From NCBI RefSeq assembly GCF_964275005.1, contig NC_092685.1, positions 14,578,571 through 14,642,570 on the forward strand: a stretch of 64,000 nt of DNA, read 5' to 3'. The position numbers were made by a program, and so were the translations under genes. The notes beneath the pieces are model-generated. The model worked only from the letters and a program-made list of their open reading frames with translations, made no database searches and was not told where the DNA came from. Of the stretch, positions 36,839-48,271 are shown in pieces. How positions within the stretch are numbered: position 1 is the first letter of the stretch; each line of letters opens with the position of its first letter. This stretch comes from Diadema setosum. Taxonomy: Eukaryota; Echinodermata; Echinoidea; Diadematoida; Diadematidae.

Positions 36839-39800
36839 CTGCATGATATGACATGGGTGGTGAAAAAAAAGAAGGAAAAGAAGATTGAGTCACTTTCATA
36901 TGAACATAATATTCTGTACAAATTATATAAGATATAAAATATATAAAATATATAAAATATATAAAATTATATAAACTTCAGAATGCAGAATAGTCTGTTG
37001 TCCACGTATTCTCGTCTGGATTGGCGATTCTTCGTTGTCCACTTTGTAAAGAGAAGACGAAACGGGTTTTTCAAAGAAATGTTGCTTTTTTAACTCTTTA
37101 CCATCATGATGACAACGTCACTGCCTGTACTGATGATAACAATTATGATGAAGACGATGATGATGTTAATAAAAGTTATATGAAAATGTGAGATAATAAT
37201 GCTATATGTTAAAAAAAAAATGATGAGAACTGTGAAAATCGTAATGAAAAGCAAGCAGGATAAGAGGAAGTGAAAAGTATAAAAGAAAATAAACTTAAAT
37301 GATAAGTAATATACACATTTGGGCAACTTTTTTTTTTATAATTTAAGTTGAATTCCTAAATCCACTAAACAGCAGCGTCATCAGAAGGACCCCATTATAT
37401 TGTTATTGATTTCCATGCTTTCACTTTCTATAGCCAAGTTGCAATCTGTGACGTATTTAAGAACAGAATTTAAAAATGATTCTAGAGAGAATTTGTGAAG
37501 CAAAAAAAAAGCTTTTGCGTCTCAACTGCGCGCACCCAATTGTTTATGTCTTTACGATGATGAACATTATTATAATGTCGTTCATTTTCAGTTGGGTAAA
37601 CATCGGACAGATAACTGCTTGATTTGGAAGTGATCTATTAAAAGATGATGGGAAAATGATATCAACGTCACTATCTGACCTTCGACCCCTGGTAAATATT
37701 CGATGGATTCTGGTATATGTGTGACGTTTGTCGGGTCGAGAAGATGTCCTGCCCCGTGGTATTCAACCAGTTCCAACTGATTTTCTCTTCCTGCTTCTCT
37801 CAACTGACGCTGCAGCTGTAGGTTCAATGCAATAAACGACAACGGTTGCATTTATGCTTCTTTCTTTTATTTCATCTCGACAAAGCGGGATAATCTATCG
37901 ATTATCAGTAGACATTGTGTGGTATAGACGCAGAAAGAAATACAGGTGAGTTTAACGGTGGAACATTTTCAACGGAGTTTATTTGACGATATAACTTTAG
38001 GAATATATCTTTGAAATCTATCATCTTACTGCAATTTTGTTTGTTTTTTTGTCAGAGAAATATGCTGACATGCAATAATCCTTTTTTAAGGTCAAAATGG
38101 CAAAACAAACAAACAAACAAACAAACAAAGTGAATCAAATCTATTGTATAAATTGCTGTTGTTGTTGTTTTTCTTGTACGATATTGGCTTAAGTCTTTTT
38201 TATTATTATTATTATTATGAAAAAAAAAAACAAAAGATGCACGGTCGTACTCATTAGTGTGACTATGTTGCATAATTCTGAAGCATTACGTTCATTTTCT
38301 AACAAAAATCCACTGCACACGCTTCGCAAATCCTAATATGCCTATATTATGTCTCACTGTTATGCAACCGATTTATCGAAATTGTGTGATCGGTCATACC
38401 TTCCGCATGCAGTACTGCGACGGTAAAAATTGGTTGTCCAAAGCAGCGAACATTAACAGAGGAACTGTAATGTCACGGACCTGTGCAAAGATAAATAATT
38501 ATAACGGAGAACCAAATCTCTGTGTGGTTTGAATTGCTGAATTGTCCTGATGAGTAGAATATGAGGCGTGAGTGTCTGAGAGTACAATGTATTTATTACT
38601 TTGCAATTCATTGTAGATAAGAATGGTAAGCCAATCTATCTTAAAACGATAGCGTATTCCGGGCTGGTTTTTCCTTTATAAGAAAATTAAGGCCCGGCTT
38701 ATCTTTTTCAGCACTGGATCTTCGGAAACAGGACTATAGGGCCTACACAGGCAGGGCCTTGAAGCATGATTGTGATACCAGGCACTGTTATTATCAGGAG
38801 GTGGAATCGTCTATTCAGGAAATACGTTTTTTTATCAAAGAAATGTCCGCTTATATCGAGAAAATGAAGCCCGTTATTTTCATTTTTTGGTCACGTCACT
38901 TGTATTATCTTTCGCTATCATCTAGCATTCTGTACACTCACAGGTACAAAGATGTTTTCCTTAGAGTTTAAGACTGATTCCACACCAAAGGGCTCAAACT
39001 GGGCCGCTAAACGTATCGGCGTGCTGACTCCCTTCCGTCTGTTGACTCCCTTCCGTTTGTTGACATTGTCGTAGTACCTGAAAGACATGAAGATCATGGT
39101 AGTGGATAATTATCATTTGACCAGGGAGGTACTAAGCTATATTAGCTCGCCTTGTACCTCCTTGATTTGACTTTGTGCCCCTACACAACCATGTGATCAA
39201 TGACTTCAGAGAACATTGCAATACGCAAGGTTTAAAATCATACAACCTTGATGATGTTCCAAGCAGTTTACTATTTCAGAGATGGCAATTCTTGGCAGGT
39301 GTGTAATAAAAATTAGCGGCTGTGTATTATAACGAAGTGGGAGCATTATGTTAAGCAGAGTGAGATCCCTAAATATTGCAAAACAGTTTAAAGATACTGT
39401 TTACCATTGAAAGCAATGATTAAAAAAGTTCGAATTGTCACATTTGATGCATATTTACAGTTCAGTTGTATCACACACACAAAAAAAATCAAAAAACCTA
39501 CCATATAAAAATAAGGCAATAAAGCCGCAAATATAAGGTGATATCACTAATTCTCTCAATATTAACCATAACTGTAGACGGTTTGCTCTAGAAATGATTT
39601 TGATAAAACTATCGTCCGTATTTTATATATTATACTGACTAACATTTTTTTGTTTTGTTTTTTAGGTTGGTTGTTTCTATCTCTATCTCACATTTTAAAA
39701 CTATTTTAAAGCACTATATTTTTGTTTTTTATCTGCAAATGATAAATAGCGACTTTAAGTGGGATGGGTCTTGAAGAAGGTCTGTATACATCCCTTTTGG

Positions 39801-42800
39801 GGTTGTCACCGTACAATGCTTTTTGTGTGCATAAACAGGTTGCCAACGGGGATGAAAGACATTGATGACGCAGAACTCACGGGTAATACTCCGCTCGCGA
39901 CCCGTCAGGTAGGACCCAGCCAAAACGCGTGTTGAAGGTTACACCGTTGATGCCAGCAAGACACCTGATGGGAAGGTGGGGAAAGTGCCCCGCTAAGCCC
40001 AGAGCCATAGAGACACCATCTCCTCGCCCCAGGACCCCAATCCGCTCTCTGTCAACCATGCGGTTGGAAGCTAATGCTCCATATAATCCCTGATTTGAAG
40101 AATCACACATAAGGATAATAACATATGATTTGCCATGTACGCATGATCATAATTACATAGCACGGAACTTGATAATGTTCTTTCATCAATGTCTGATAAA
40201 ACTGTATCGATAATTTCTTGTATCTCACCATGATATGACTCTCCCGGGTCTATGACTATGATCTTGATTAAAGGGACGGAAAAGCTTTCTAGATTCTAGA
40301 TAGTATGATCGCCAATGATACGTTTCTGTATGTGACCATTCTGAGGGAGGTTAAGATAGCTTGACAATGTTAACGTTTCTAGGACAAAAGTTAATGCCTT
40401 CTCCTCGTGACTTGGATGACATGTCATTCATGTATATCACCTCCAGACATTCTACGCTGATATGATCGTTGTTTCCCGTCTGGTTGGCAACAGAGAACTT
40501 TGTTGTCATGGCAACGAAACCGTGAGAGGCGAGCAACGCTGGAAGATGTTCATCGTGCTCCTCAGCTCGGAAGTCAAGTATTGCTGGAAGTGGCTGGGAT
40601 CCTGCGAATCGACAGTAGAGTTCATAATGACATCATGACTTTAACCCATCAAATGCTAGAAATGACATGTTTGTAGTTTGGTGTTGTAGGGTTTCATACG
40701 TTTGTAAGCTAGAGTGAAAAAGAAGAAAAACAAATCTTTCACTTGATTTGAGTCCTAGCTTGGTTGGTCATAATGTTTTATTATCATGATTGTTCATTTT
40801 GGTTGCAGAATTGTGAACAGCCTCTAGATTGCTGATCTTTGAACTCGCAAGGCATTTAAGAAAATTAAAGTGCCTGTCTTCAACTCATGGCATTTTTAGC
40901 AAACTTTATTGTTTGTACTTTTTCTTATTTTGTTAAAATTTAATGCATTTTGCCTTCAATGTAAGATACGTATAGTGAAATTAAGAGGAGCCTATTTTAG
41001 TGAGGATGGCAAGGCAAAAATTTCTGTTGCCGAAATTCTCCAGGATTTGAATGGATCATTGGAATGTCATGGTAGCATGGATTGAACAGGGGGGGGGGGG
41101 AGTAAGAAGGAACGTGCTGGAGAAAGAATTCAACACATCGTGCTAATGAGAACCATGATGGAACCACACAGAAAAACAAATTGTATACCAATTGCACGTT
41201 GTCATGCCAGCCCTTTATATTTTCACATTGACGAATTAACTTTGAAAGTTCTCATTGTGGGAAACTTTGGCAAAATTGAAATTATGTCGAACAAATGAAA
41301 TCATGGCTTATTGAAGGGAAGGTCAGATCTCCATTGTTTAGTATTTTTATATTTCAACAATAGAAAAACAAAGTGAGCTAAAACAATAAATATGACACAA
41401 CTAGTGTCTACTCACTGTTAACGTGGTTAACGTTGTAGTTTTCGTTACAAATCTGATGACGATACTGCTGAATAGGAGATGGAAAACAATAATATACAAT
41501 CTATTTTAGTCATCAATTTTGTAAATGGCTAACTGTGGTGGAATGTAGGCCCTTTAAAGAAGTGCTACTGTATGATGACACTTTCTGGAGATATTCATGT
41601 ATTATTCCTTACCTCTGTCTGTGGGTACATAGAGCGTCGAGTCCGCAGGTCCACTCTTCATGGTCATTCGACTGATATTTCCTGTCATGAATCGTCTCTC
41701 GACCTCGCAGTCATCCACCAGAACGTCGAAGCGCGTTTCCCGATGACCGACGTGACCGTTGAGCAGCGAGAACCTGATGGTGACGGACCGACTCGGGTCG
41801 CGGTGTTTGATTCGGGCGGAGGGTGACGGGTCACCGACGTCGGGCGTCATCACGGTAGTCATGCTCCATATGGGACCCATGTGGTCGACACCTCGATACG
41901 TGCCCCGGAGACATGGGTCACGGGATGCTGGAGGTTGAGCAAACCGAACGCAGTCGTATATGGATAATAGTCAAAGGGAAATTTATCCAAAATATCAATT
42001 ATGTGGATTCACTGAATGAGTCAATATAGACAGAACACATCAGTGCAAAGATCGGACGATCAATTTGATTTTTTTTTTCAAGTTTTAGTGCCGTTTTCAC
42101 CGGCTGAGAAGACTAGAGTTCGTGACGTCAGGATATTGGAATGACATAAAGAAAAAATAAAGACATTTCAACATATTTTCATTTTTGTTTTCAAATCATC
42201 AAGAAAGAGCGCTTGACTTACCACCTTCAAAAGACATGAGGAATGATATTAGCCTTAACATGATAAATGAATAACATGTCATCAAAAGAATGTGTACCAT
42301 AATATCATTCATCATGAACTGTTTTTTGTATCCTTTATTGTTTTTCTACATCGTTCCACTGAACTGTGGCAACACGATTTGCTGAAGTCTTCTTATCATG
42401 CGATGATGGTCACAGGAGTTTGATTAAAAATCGTTAAAAGTTATAACATCAGAACGGATCGCTAGATGTTCCTCAAACTTCATTAATTTATTCTACTACA
42501 ACAGTTGCTAAATTCATTAAATCCACAAAAGTAATGTGCTTGAAGAACTTGCAACAACGTGTAAGGAACGGCGAGGCGTTTCTTTATCATTATTCTAGAT
42601 GCCAGTTGAAAGGAAAACATACACGACAAAGTTGACAAAGCGACTTAAGCTTATAGATTTTTTGTTATAGTTTAAAGTTTGTCTTGCTTGATTATTAAAA
42701 TGCGTAGTGATAATCATTGCAAGTTGAAGGGTTCATAAGTTTTGTTTTTATTAATTTTGAATGATTTCATGAGTGTTATCGCTTGTTTGGTTGTTGTTGT

Positions 42801-43183
42801 TGTTGTTGTTGTTTCCACTCACTTGAGATAGTTCCTTCTTTGTCAGAGACGTAACACCCTTTTGACACGAATCGGACGTTGCCACACGCGGACTCTGCCT
42901 CGGCCTGGATCGTCACCGGGTGGCCGGCATCCAAGCCCGATGCCTCGATCACCAGGTCCTCGTCGACAAGCGAGACTTTGGGGTTCACCGACAACCGCGG
43001 CTTGCAGTCTGTCCATATCGACCTCCGTCGTCCCGGATCCTGCTGGGCGGTGCCGATGAGGGGTGGTTTTTGTGCCCGAAGATCAGGCGAGACCTGAGTT
43101 TGCTGGAGGAAATGTGAAGTCGCGAACGGATGACTAGCAAGCCAACGAACCCCTCGAGGTGAAAGAAGTTTAAGGTGTGCCAT
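36708..43183 (-). CDS. Acyl-CoA thioesterase / bile acid-CoA:amino acid N-acyltransferase family protein, nucleophile replaced by Gly
   Basis: Eight exons (43183-42823, 41927-41613, 40601-40441, 40089-39881, 39077-38942, 38480-38400, 37815-37680, 36838-36708) join without phase conflict into 1530 nt (509 residues plus stop), close to ACOT2 length (483). Residues 1-55 are rich in Arg, Ser and Leu and look like a mitochondrial presequence (inference). Residues ~60-215 form the N-terminal beta-sandwich domain; ~225-505 form the alpha/beta-hydrolase (BAAT_C) domain. The family hydrolyses acyl-CoAs or transfers the acyl group to an amino acid, using a Ser or Cys in a G-x-S/C-x-G elbow with Asp and His. 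Here the elbow reads GVLGRGDG, so residue 302 is Gly. Asp409 (in FAALDN) and His445 (in HGAGHLLDP) are kept, as are WGG (476-478) and the C-terminal helix. ACOT and BAAT members cannot be told apart here, so no symbol is given. AATAAA lies about 120 nt past the stop. Confidence 0.9.
36926..36974. repeat. (ATATAAA)n tandem repeat
   Basis: Four to five units of ATATAAAAT-type sequence in the last intron of the ACOT/BAAT-like gene. Confidence 0.7.
37680..37815 (-). CDS. ACOT/BAAT-like exon 7 (catalytic His)
   Basis: The acceptor is TTGAACCTACAG. It encodes LQRQLREAGRENQLELVEYH and then GAGHLLDP, the family's catalytic-His motif. The donor is the weaker GTCAGA, chosen because it is the only nearby GT giving the phase 1 that exon 8 needs. 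Confidence 0.85.
38400..38480 (-). CDS. ACOT/BAAT-like exon 6 (catalytic Asp)
   Basis: This 81-nt exon has acceptor TTTGCACAG and donor GTATGA, phase 0 on both sides. It encodes VRDITVPLLMFAALDNQF and ends QYCMRK, matching the beta-strand and Asp region (FLFLVGQDD) of ACOTs with a 2-3 residue deletion after the Asp. Confidence 0.85.
38942..39077 (-). CDS. ACOT/BAAT-like exon 5 (basic duplicated hexapeptide)
   Basis: The acceptor is TGTCTTTCAG and the donor GTGAGT (phase 2 in, phase 0 out). It begins YYDNV, has two near-identical 18-bp units (VNKRKG, VNRRKG), and ends FGVESVLNSKENIFVP, matching the D.LNSP...SFIP segment of ACOTs. Confidence 0.85.
39881..40089 (-). CDS. ACOT/BAAT-like exon 4 (nucleophile elbow with Gly)
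   Basis: The acceptor is CTTCAAATCAG and the donor GTGAGT (phase 2). It encodes ALASNRMVDRERIGVLGRGD and continues GVSMALGLAGHFPHLPIRCL, collinear with GVGLLGISKGGELCLSMA of ACOTs. The expected Ser/Cys codon is GGA (Gly302), with well-aligned residues on both sides. Confidence 0.9.
40441..40601 (-). CDS. ACOT/BAAT-like exon 3 (start of alpha/beta-hydrolase fold)
   Basis: The acceptor is GATTCGCAG. It encodes SQPLPAILDFRAEEHDEHLP and ALLASHGFVAMTTKF, equivalent to the PFPGIVDMFG...LLAGKGFAVMAL segment of ACOTs. The donor GTGATA after ECLE (phase 0) was chosen because it gives a gap-free alignment with the family into exon 4. Confidence 0.85.
41613..41927 (-). CDS. ACOT/BAAT-like exon 2 (N-terminal beta-sandwich domain)
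   Basis: The acceptor is CAACCTCCAG and the donor GTAAGG (phase 1 in and out). It contains GTYRGVDHMGPIWSM, matching the family's GG...G..PMGL.W segment, and ends with STLYVPTDRG at the linker to the hydrolase domain. It is strikingly GC-rich compared with flanking introns. Confidence 0.9.
42823..43183 (-). CDS. ACOT/BAAT-like exon 1 (presequence and start of N-terminal domain)
   Basis: Starts at MAHLKLLSPRGVRWLASHPF; no acidic residue occurs in the first ~30 residues, as in mitochondrial targeting peptides. KPRLSVNPKVSLVDEDLVIE begins the acyl-CoA thioesterase N-terminal domain, followed by ASGLDAGHPVTIQAEAES. The donor is GTGAGT (phase 1), just before an intronic (TTG)n tract. An upstream non-coding exon cannot be excluded. 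Confidence 0.85.
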
Positions 43184-43557
43184 GGAGATGTCGATCGGTC
43201 TTTTTCTTCAAGTGAAAATAATATATCTCCAAATGGCATTTGCATACATCATCGGCGCAAAAGTTGTCTTGTCTTGTCTTGTCTTGTATTATGTTTGTTT
43301 TATTTGTTTTTAAGGGGAGGACATGCGGTATGGTGGTACTTGCTACCTATTGTTGCATGATGTATGTGTGTTAAGTTTCAAGTTCATGATGATGTTATAC
43401 TGCTTTTGCTACATGCTGTATGCTGTAGCTGTTGTTTCAATGTCTTGGTTGTCCGGAGGAGCCATGCGCGCAGTGACGTATATCTGGCTTATTGTTGCGT
43501 AACAAAAGAAAACGCAATGTACGTCACGTTAATGTCTCTTGCAGAGAGAGAGAGAGC

Positions 43558-43591
<34 letters not shown>

Positions 43592-44372
43592 AGGGGGGGG
43601 GGGGGGAGAGAAAGAAAGAGATGGAGGGAGGGAGGGGGAAATGTATCAAGATTGTCAATAACGTGAAATGCCCTGGTTTTGCTTTTATGTTATGTTGAGA
43701 GTTACAAAAACACTATAAAAAATTATGCTGCATTTACAAACAATGTTAATGATCATTGTTGTTTCATGACAGTTTTGTGGTCTTGTTGCAATAATAAGGC
43801 GTTTTCTTCTTTTCAGATGATGCGAGTAATCTGGAATTTCTAAATCTGTTTACTGCCCTTGGTGGATTTTGTCGATATTACTTGCGTCTGATCTAATATT
43901 TTGCATTCCATTGGTTGATTGGTATGACAATAGTTCGGATAAAGTAGAATCAGGCCTCTACTGGTTGCTACGGAAAATCTTTCGTTTTCAGGCTGTGACT
44001 AAAAGTTGAATGCATTATAAAACCTCGTCATTGTATACCTATTATCATTTGTTTGCTGCATTGCTCAACTGACGATGGTTTGCATAAAGTTGTAGAGCAA
44101 ATTATACTTTCAAATAGGAAGTAAGCTGCAAACTATATCAGCCAACATTTTTTTTAAATCATGATTATGGGATATCTTACATGTTATGGTATAAATAATG
44201 CTTTCATCAGTGTAGTGTTGCTGAAGAAAGTAGGTCCCCCCCCCCCCCACGACCAAAAAAAAAAAAAAATATTGTTAGGTCTGCATTGTTACATAATCCA
44301 TTATAAAATCACAATTTATACATCGTCATCCTTATGAGAGCCATCTATTTCCTTGGGCCGGAGGTGTTAGAG
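43184..44372. other. Intergenic, upstream of the ACOT/BAAT-like gene
   Basis: Contains (CTTGT)n at 43268-43287, a (GA)n and purine tract at 43543-43640 and a C homopolymer at 44237-44249. No promoter element is recognisable. Confidence 0.5.
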
Positions 44373-45320
44373 TTTTTTTTTTTTTTTTTGACGCTTTTTA
44401 TAGCCTTTATTCAGACCAATCAACATTGTTACATTGTAGTGACACAAAATATCTATATTACACTGTTTGACGGACATCAAAAAGGTTTGTGCAAAATATA
44501 GATTAAACATTAATAAATTGTACACACTTATTCAGTCACCAGTCTGAATAAAGATTTTATCTAAAACAAATACACTGTACAAGAAACATGAGAGGTGATG
44601 GAATTACAAAATCTTTAAAATGTAATCTATTCACCAGTTATAAACATCATGAGAACTAATATCTCTCTGGGTCATAGGCAAGTGGAGATTCATAACCAGA
44701 TAATTAAGCTTTAATAATGACGATCAGAGAAAAAGAACCAGTATATGGAGCGGGCAAAGTAAAACACAGGATATTCCATTCATTTTAAATAGATTGACTG
44801 AGATAAATACAAAAGATATGTCTTAAACGGGATGCAATAATTAAACCCGGTATTTCATGAAGTATAATTTTCCCATTTCGCGTAATGTAATGTCAATTTA
44901 TCCTTTAAAATTGCTTTTTCATATTCAGACTGTTTTGAGGTGGCAATTGCCTTAGATATTTCTTTACAGGTTGGAACTCTTCCACTTTTACGGTTAGCAA
45001 AAATCATATGCTTAATCAAAATTAACACATGATTCAACAAAGCATCGAGTTTGATATTTTCCCTGAATCCAAGTAAAACGTCAAGCCAATTTATATTAAC
45101 AAACTGAGGAAATTTTAGTTTATTTCCTACCTCGTTCCATATTCGATAAACTAAAGGACAGTCATAAAATATATGATAATATGTTTCAACCTCTTCCCTA
45201 CAAAAGGAGCACAGATTTGATTGTGTTATTCCAAACTGGTGAAGTTTATCATTACAAAAAATAACATTGGAATTCTCTCAGCTTCCAGTCTAGTGTCGAA
45301 ATTCTAGGAATAGAAAAACA
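44373..45320 (-). mobile_element. L1/Tx1-like LINE 3' fragment with poly(A) tail
   Basis: The minus strand reads RISTLDWKLREFQ, then (after a frameshift) NDKLHQFGITQSNLCSFC, EEVETYYHIFYDCPLVYRIW and VNINWLDVLLGFREN, ending near ALLNHVLILIKHMIFANRK and a stop at 44855. The C-x2-C...H...C pattern is the C-terminal zinc-knuckle-like (zf-RVT) domain of L1/Tx1-type elements. The tail is a 17-bp T run on the plus strand (44373-44389). The 5' limit is uncertain. Confidence 0.75.
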
Positions 45321-45419
45321 AACTGCAGTAGCCGATCTATCCATGTTTAATGCTAATACTTCTGGGTGTTTTGAAAGAAAAGAATCTTCAATGGTACCAA
45401 TAAAAATAAAGAGTTTGCG

Positions 45420-45672
45420 AAGCCGTGCGTCGGTAATAGCGCCATCTCTCGATCTCAAGTTTGAATACGCTAGCGCTTCCCTTTTTGCGCACAGAAGGTA
45501 TTTCAGCCGCTCCTTGCAGATCAGTCATCATGATCGGGAGCTGATGCAATAGTACAGTACAACTGTACCAGTGTCAGTAATGCCACCGCGGTACCACCGC
45601 CGGTACGTAAACAACGCCGACCGGTGCGGGAGGCGAATGCTGCCTGAGAATTCGTCAGTGCCTCATTTGTAG
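45420..45672 (+). promoter_or_regulatory. CpG-rich putative promoter / 5' non-coding exon of ANGEL
   Basis: Dense CpG (e.g. CACCGCGGTACCACCGCCGG, 45585-45604, and GACCGGTGCGGGAGGCGAAT, 45619-45638) in an otherwise AT-rich stretch, followed at 45672 by a donor-like GTAAGT. It lies 2.2 kb before the first plausible ANGEL coding exon. This is inference only; no transcript evidence. Confidence 0.35.
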
Positions 45673-47865
45673 TAAGTTACTTTTACGAAATATTCCTATA
45701 CCTTTGATTTCATGAAACAGTAAACTCCAATTCTACTATAGTTTCCAGGTCACTACTGAATGATAACGGTGTTGATATTGACAGGCTTTTGTTATTAAAA
45801 CTCGTAATTTTATTTTATAGACCTGAGCAAATTATAGCAGATCCAGAGTACAACACATGGTTATACGTAGGTGGGTCCACGTTATCGGGAATTGAAAGCG
45901 TTGCGTTGATCCACATTGCATTTGACGTACATGTACGATCTTCTTCTTCCTGTTCAATGCAGTCCTCCTTTGGTGTATTGATCTATGACTATGTGCCAAA
46001 CGTTATATGACTGTGCATTGCATTGTCAGGTTTGTCCTTGCCTTGTTACATTGCAAGAGACAGTGTGTGAGAAAGAGGAAAAAAAGTTGGAAACTGATGA
46101 ATCATCTTTTCAGTCCTTTTTTAAAATAACAGAGAAAAAAAAGAATTTGTACAGTGTAAATAGCAGCTTTGAAGGTCAACGTAGGACAGGTCAGGCTTGG
46201 TCTGCATCCCTAGTGCAGAGCTACCAAGTCTCACGCATTCTGCGTAGGACTCGCGAATTTAGGGTCTGTCTCACAATCTCCTGCATGCGCATGTGCATGT
46301 AGGCCCTACCCATTTTTCTCGCGCATCAGGACAGGGCTGAAAAGATTGAAGTGATAGCAGCAATTGAAGGTATATTTCCCTTTCGTCTTTCAAAATAAAT
46401 AAAAAATAGTCGCTCAAGTATGCACCAGATCGCACCATTAAGAGCTGAAAATTGAAAAAGCTCCCTACCGCAGCAGGAGGGGGGACTACCCCCTCCCACA
46501 CCCTCCCCCTGCTCAGTTGCTTCGCTCCCTCCCTCGTGCCGAGACGCCCAGTCATGAGAATCTCGCTCATAAACATTTTTTTGAACTTGATATCTCTGCT
46601 AGTGCCATGATAATCAACCTATTGATTGTGGGCATCTTCAGCAAGACAAGACGAGACAACAGTCTACTGAGTCCTCGTATACTTCCATTGTGTTCCTGTT
46701 TTTTTTTTTTATGTGTGTGTGTGTGTGTGTGTGTGTTAAATACCTCGTAGACTATTTGCAAATGTTATCAATCAGGTTTGATTTTGTTTATCATTAATGT
46801 TAGGATAGTGGCATTCATTATGTAGGCCTACATTTATATATAGATCTACTAACAAAAAAAAAAATATATGATATATAATCAGAGCCTATATGTATGCAAA
46901 AATACAATGTATACTAACAGCGCTGACATTGAAAATTCTTATTAGATGTGAGAAGGGCTAAGGAGTAGGATGAGGGAGTTACAGTATTTGTTAAAATTGC
47001 ACTTGCCATTCACAAGTTTGTTCTGTAAGAGTTTTACCAAGCCATGACATTCAATTCAACTTTTTCTGCATACATGTACATCCACATTTTAATGGCAGAA
47101 TTCTGGAAAAATAGCAAGAAAGAAAGCAAAGTATGATATTATGGCTTACTGTAAAAGTGGATACAGCGTATTTTCATATGAGTAATTTTTTGCTCTCCAC
47201 CAGATAAGATGAGTTTCGCATGTTTTTTATTTTGTGGAATCAAGACATGAACTACTGGAACATATAGAAAGCAAAAACTTTTGTGTGCTTATATTTTCAC
47301 GCTAGTTTCTGTTTGCGCGAAAGCTGCAAAAATTTCAAATACACAAAATTTCCACTTTTACTGTTGTTATACATTGAAATGATGTGCACATTCATCAGTA
47401 CCTTACATCGCTATTTATTCTTTCATACAGGTACTTCATACCTTTCGCTATTCTGTTAGTGTTCATCACCAAGATGTCAACAGTGTCGATGAAACTTATG
47501 CTAGATGGTTTAGTGGATGTGGAACAGTAGGGCCCACCCTACAATTTGCAATGTTCCAGAGGTCCCTCATCACATGGTGTCCTCGACTGACCAGTCAGCT
47601 GGTCTGCCAATCTCACATTCTTCCTCTAAGCTGCACTATTCCATATGACACCCTAGACTTCTTCTCAAGTTGTGCTCCTTCTGAACTCAGTGTGCAGCAT
47701 AATAGCGCCCAGTGCACCTTGCAACAAGTAGGACATCACAGAGCTGTCCAGTACCCTCTCCAGTTCACCCAGCTCTTAATCTTGACACGCAATATACACA
47801 ATGTGAGAACAGGAATTGGCAGTACCATTCCCAGCCAATCAACTGTCCTGGAAGGTCCCTGGAAA

Positions 47866-48271
47866 ATGAGCAGCTCCAGGGCCACCCGTCAGAAGCGGCA
47901 GCGTTCGTCCTCCACAACGGAGGACACCACAAAGGGGCACCCACCCGTTGGCAGGGGCAGAGGAGAGAACATGGGAGCCGTGTGTTGTCGTCACAGGGAT
48001 CGCGAGAGGCGGCCGCCATCAGTGTCTTCCTCGGCTCGAGGAGGATTTACTCAAAGTGACTGGCCCAAGACCTCGGCGGAGTGCCAGTGGAGGCGGGAGG
48101 CGAAAGCGTACCAGGCGCAGCCGGAATCCCAGAGAAGTGAAAGAGACAGAGATGAGGGAAGGATTCCTGCAAAAGAGCAGCAGCAGCAGCACAGATCTCA
48201 TCGGCCAGCAGTCCAAAAAAGCACTGCCAAATCGTGGAACTCCAGAGGAGCTCAGGGACCTACTGGGGCAG
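47866..48271 (+). CDS. ANGEL2: Probable 5' coding exon of ANGEL (low-complexity N-terminus)
   Basis: This frame starts at MSSSRATRQKRQRSSST (the open frame also extends up to 47551) and ends at donor GTAATG in phase 1, which is the phase the next exon needs. The product is basic and rich in Ser, Gln and Arg, like the start of the next exon. Other plus frames are also open here because the region is GC-rich; their donors do not give phase 1. No homology supports the frame, since ANGEL N-termini are not conserved. Confidence 0.5.

Noticed and set aside
42862..43117. Plus-strand ORFs over ACOT/BAAT exon 1 (and 41572-41826 over exon 2)
   Set aside because: Antisense shadows of GC-rich real exons; the minus-strand frame has family homology and fitting splice sites.
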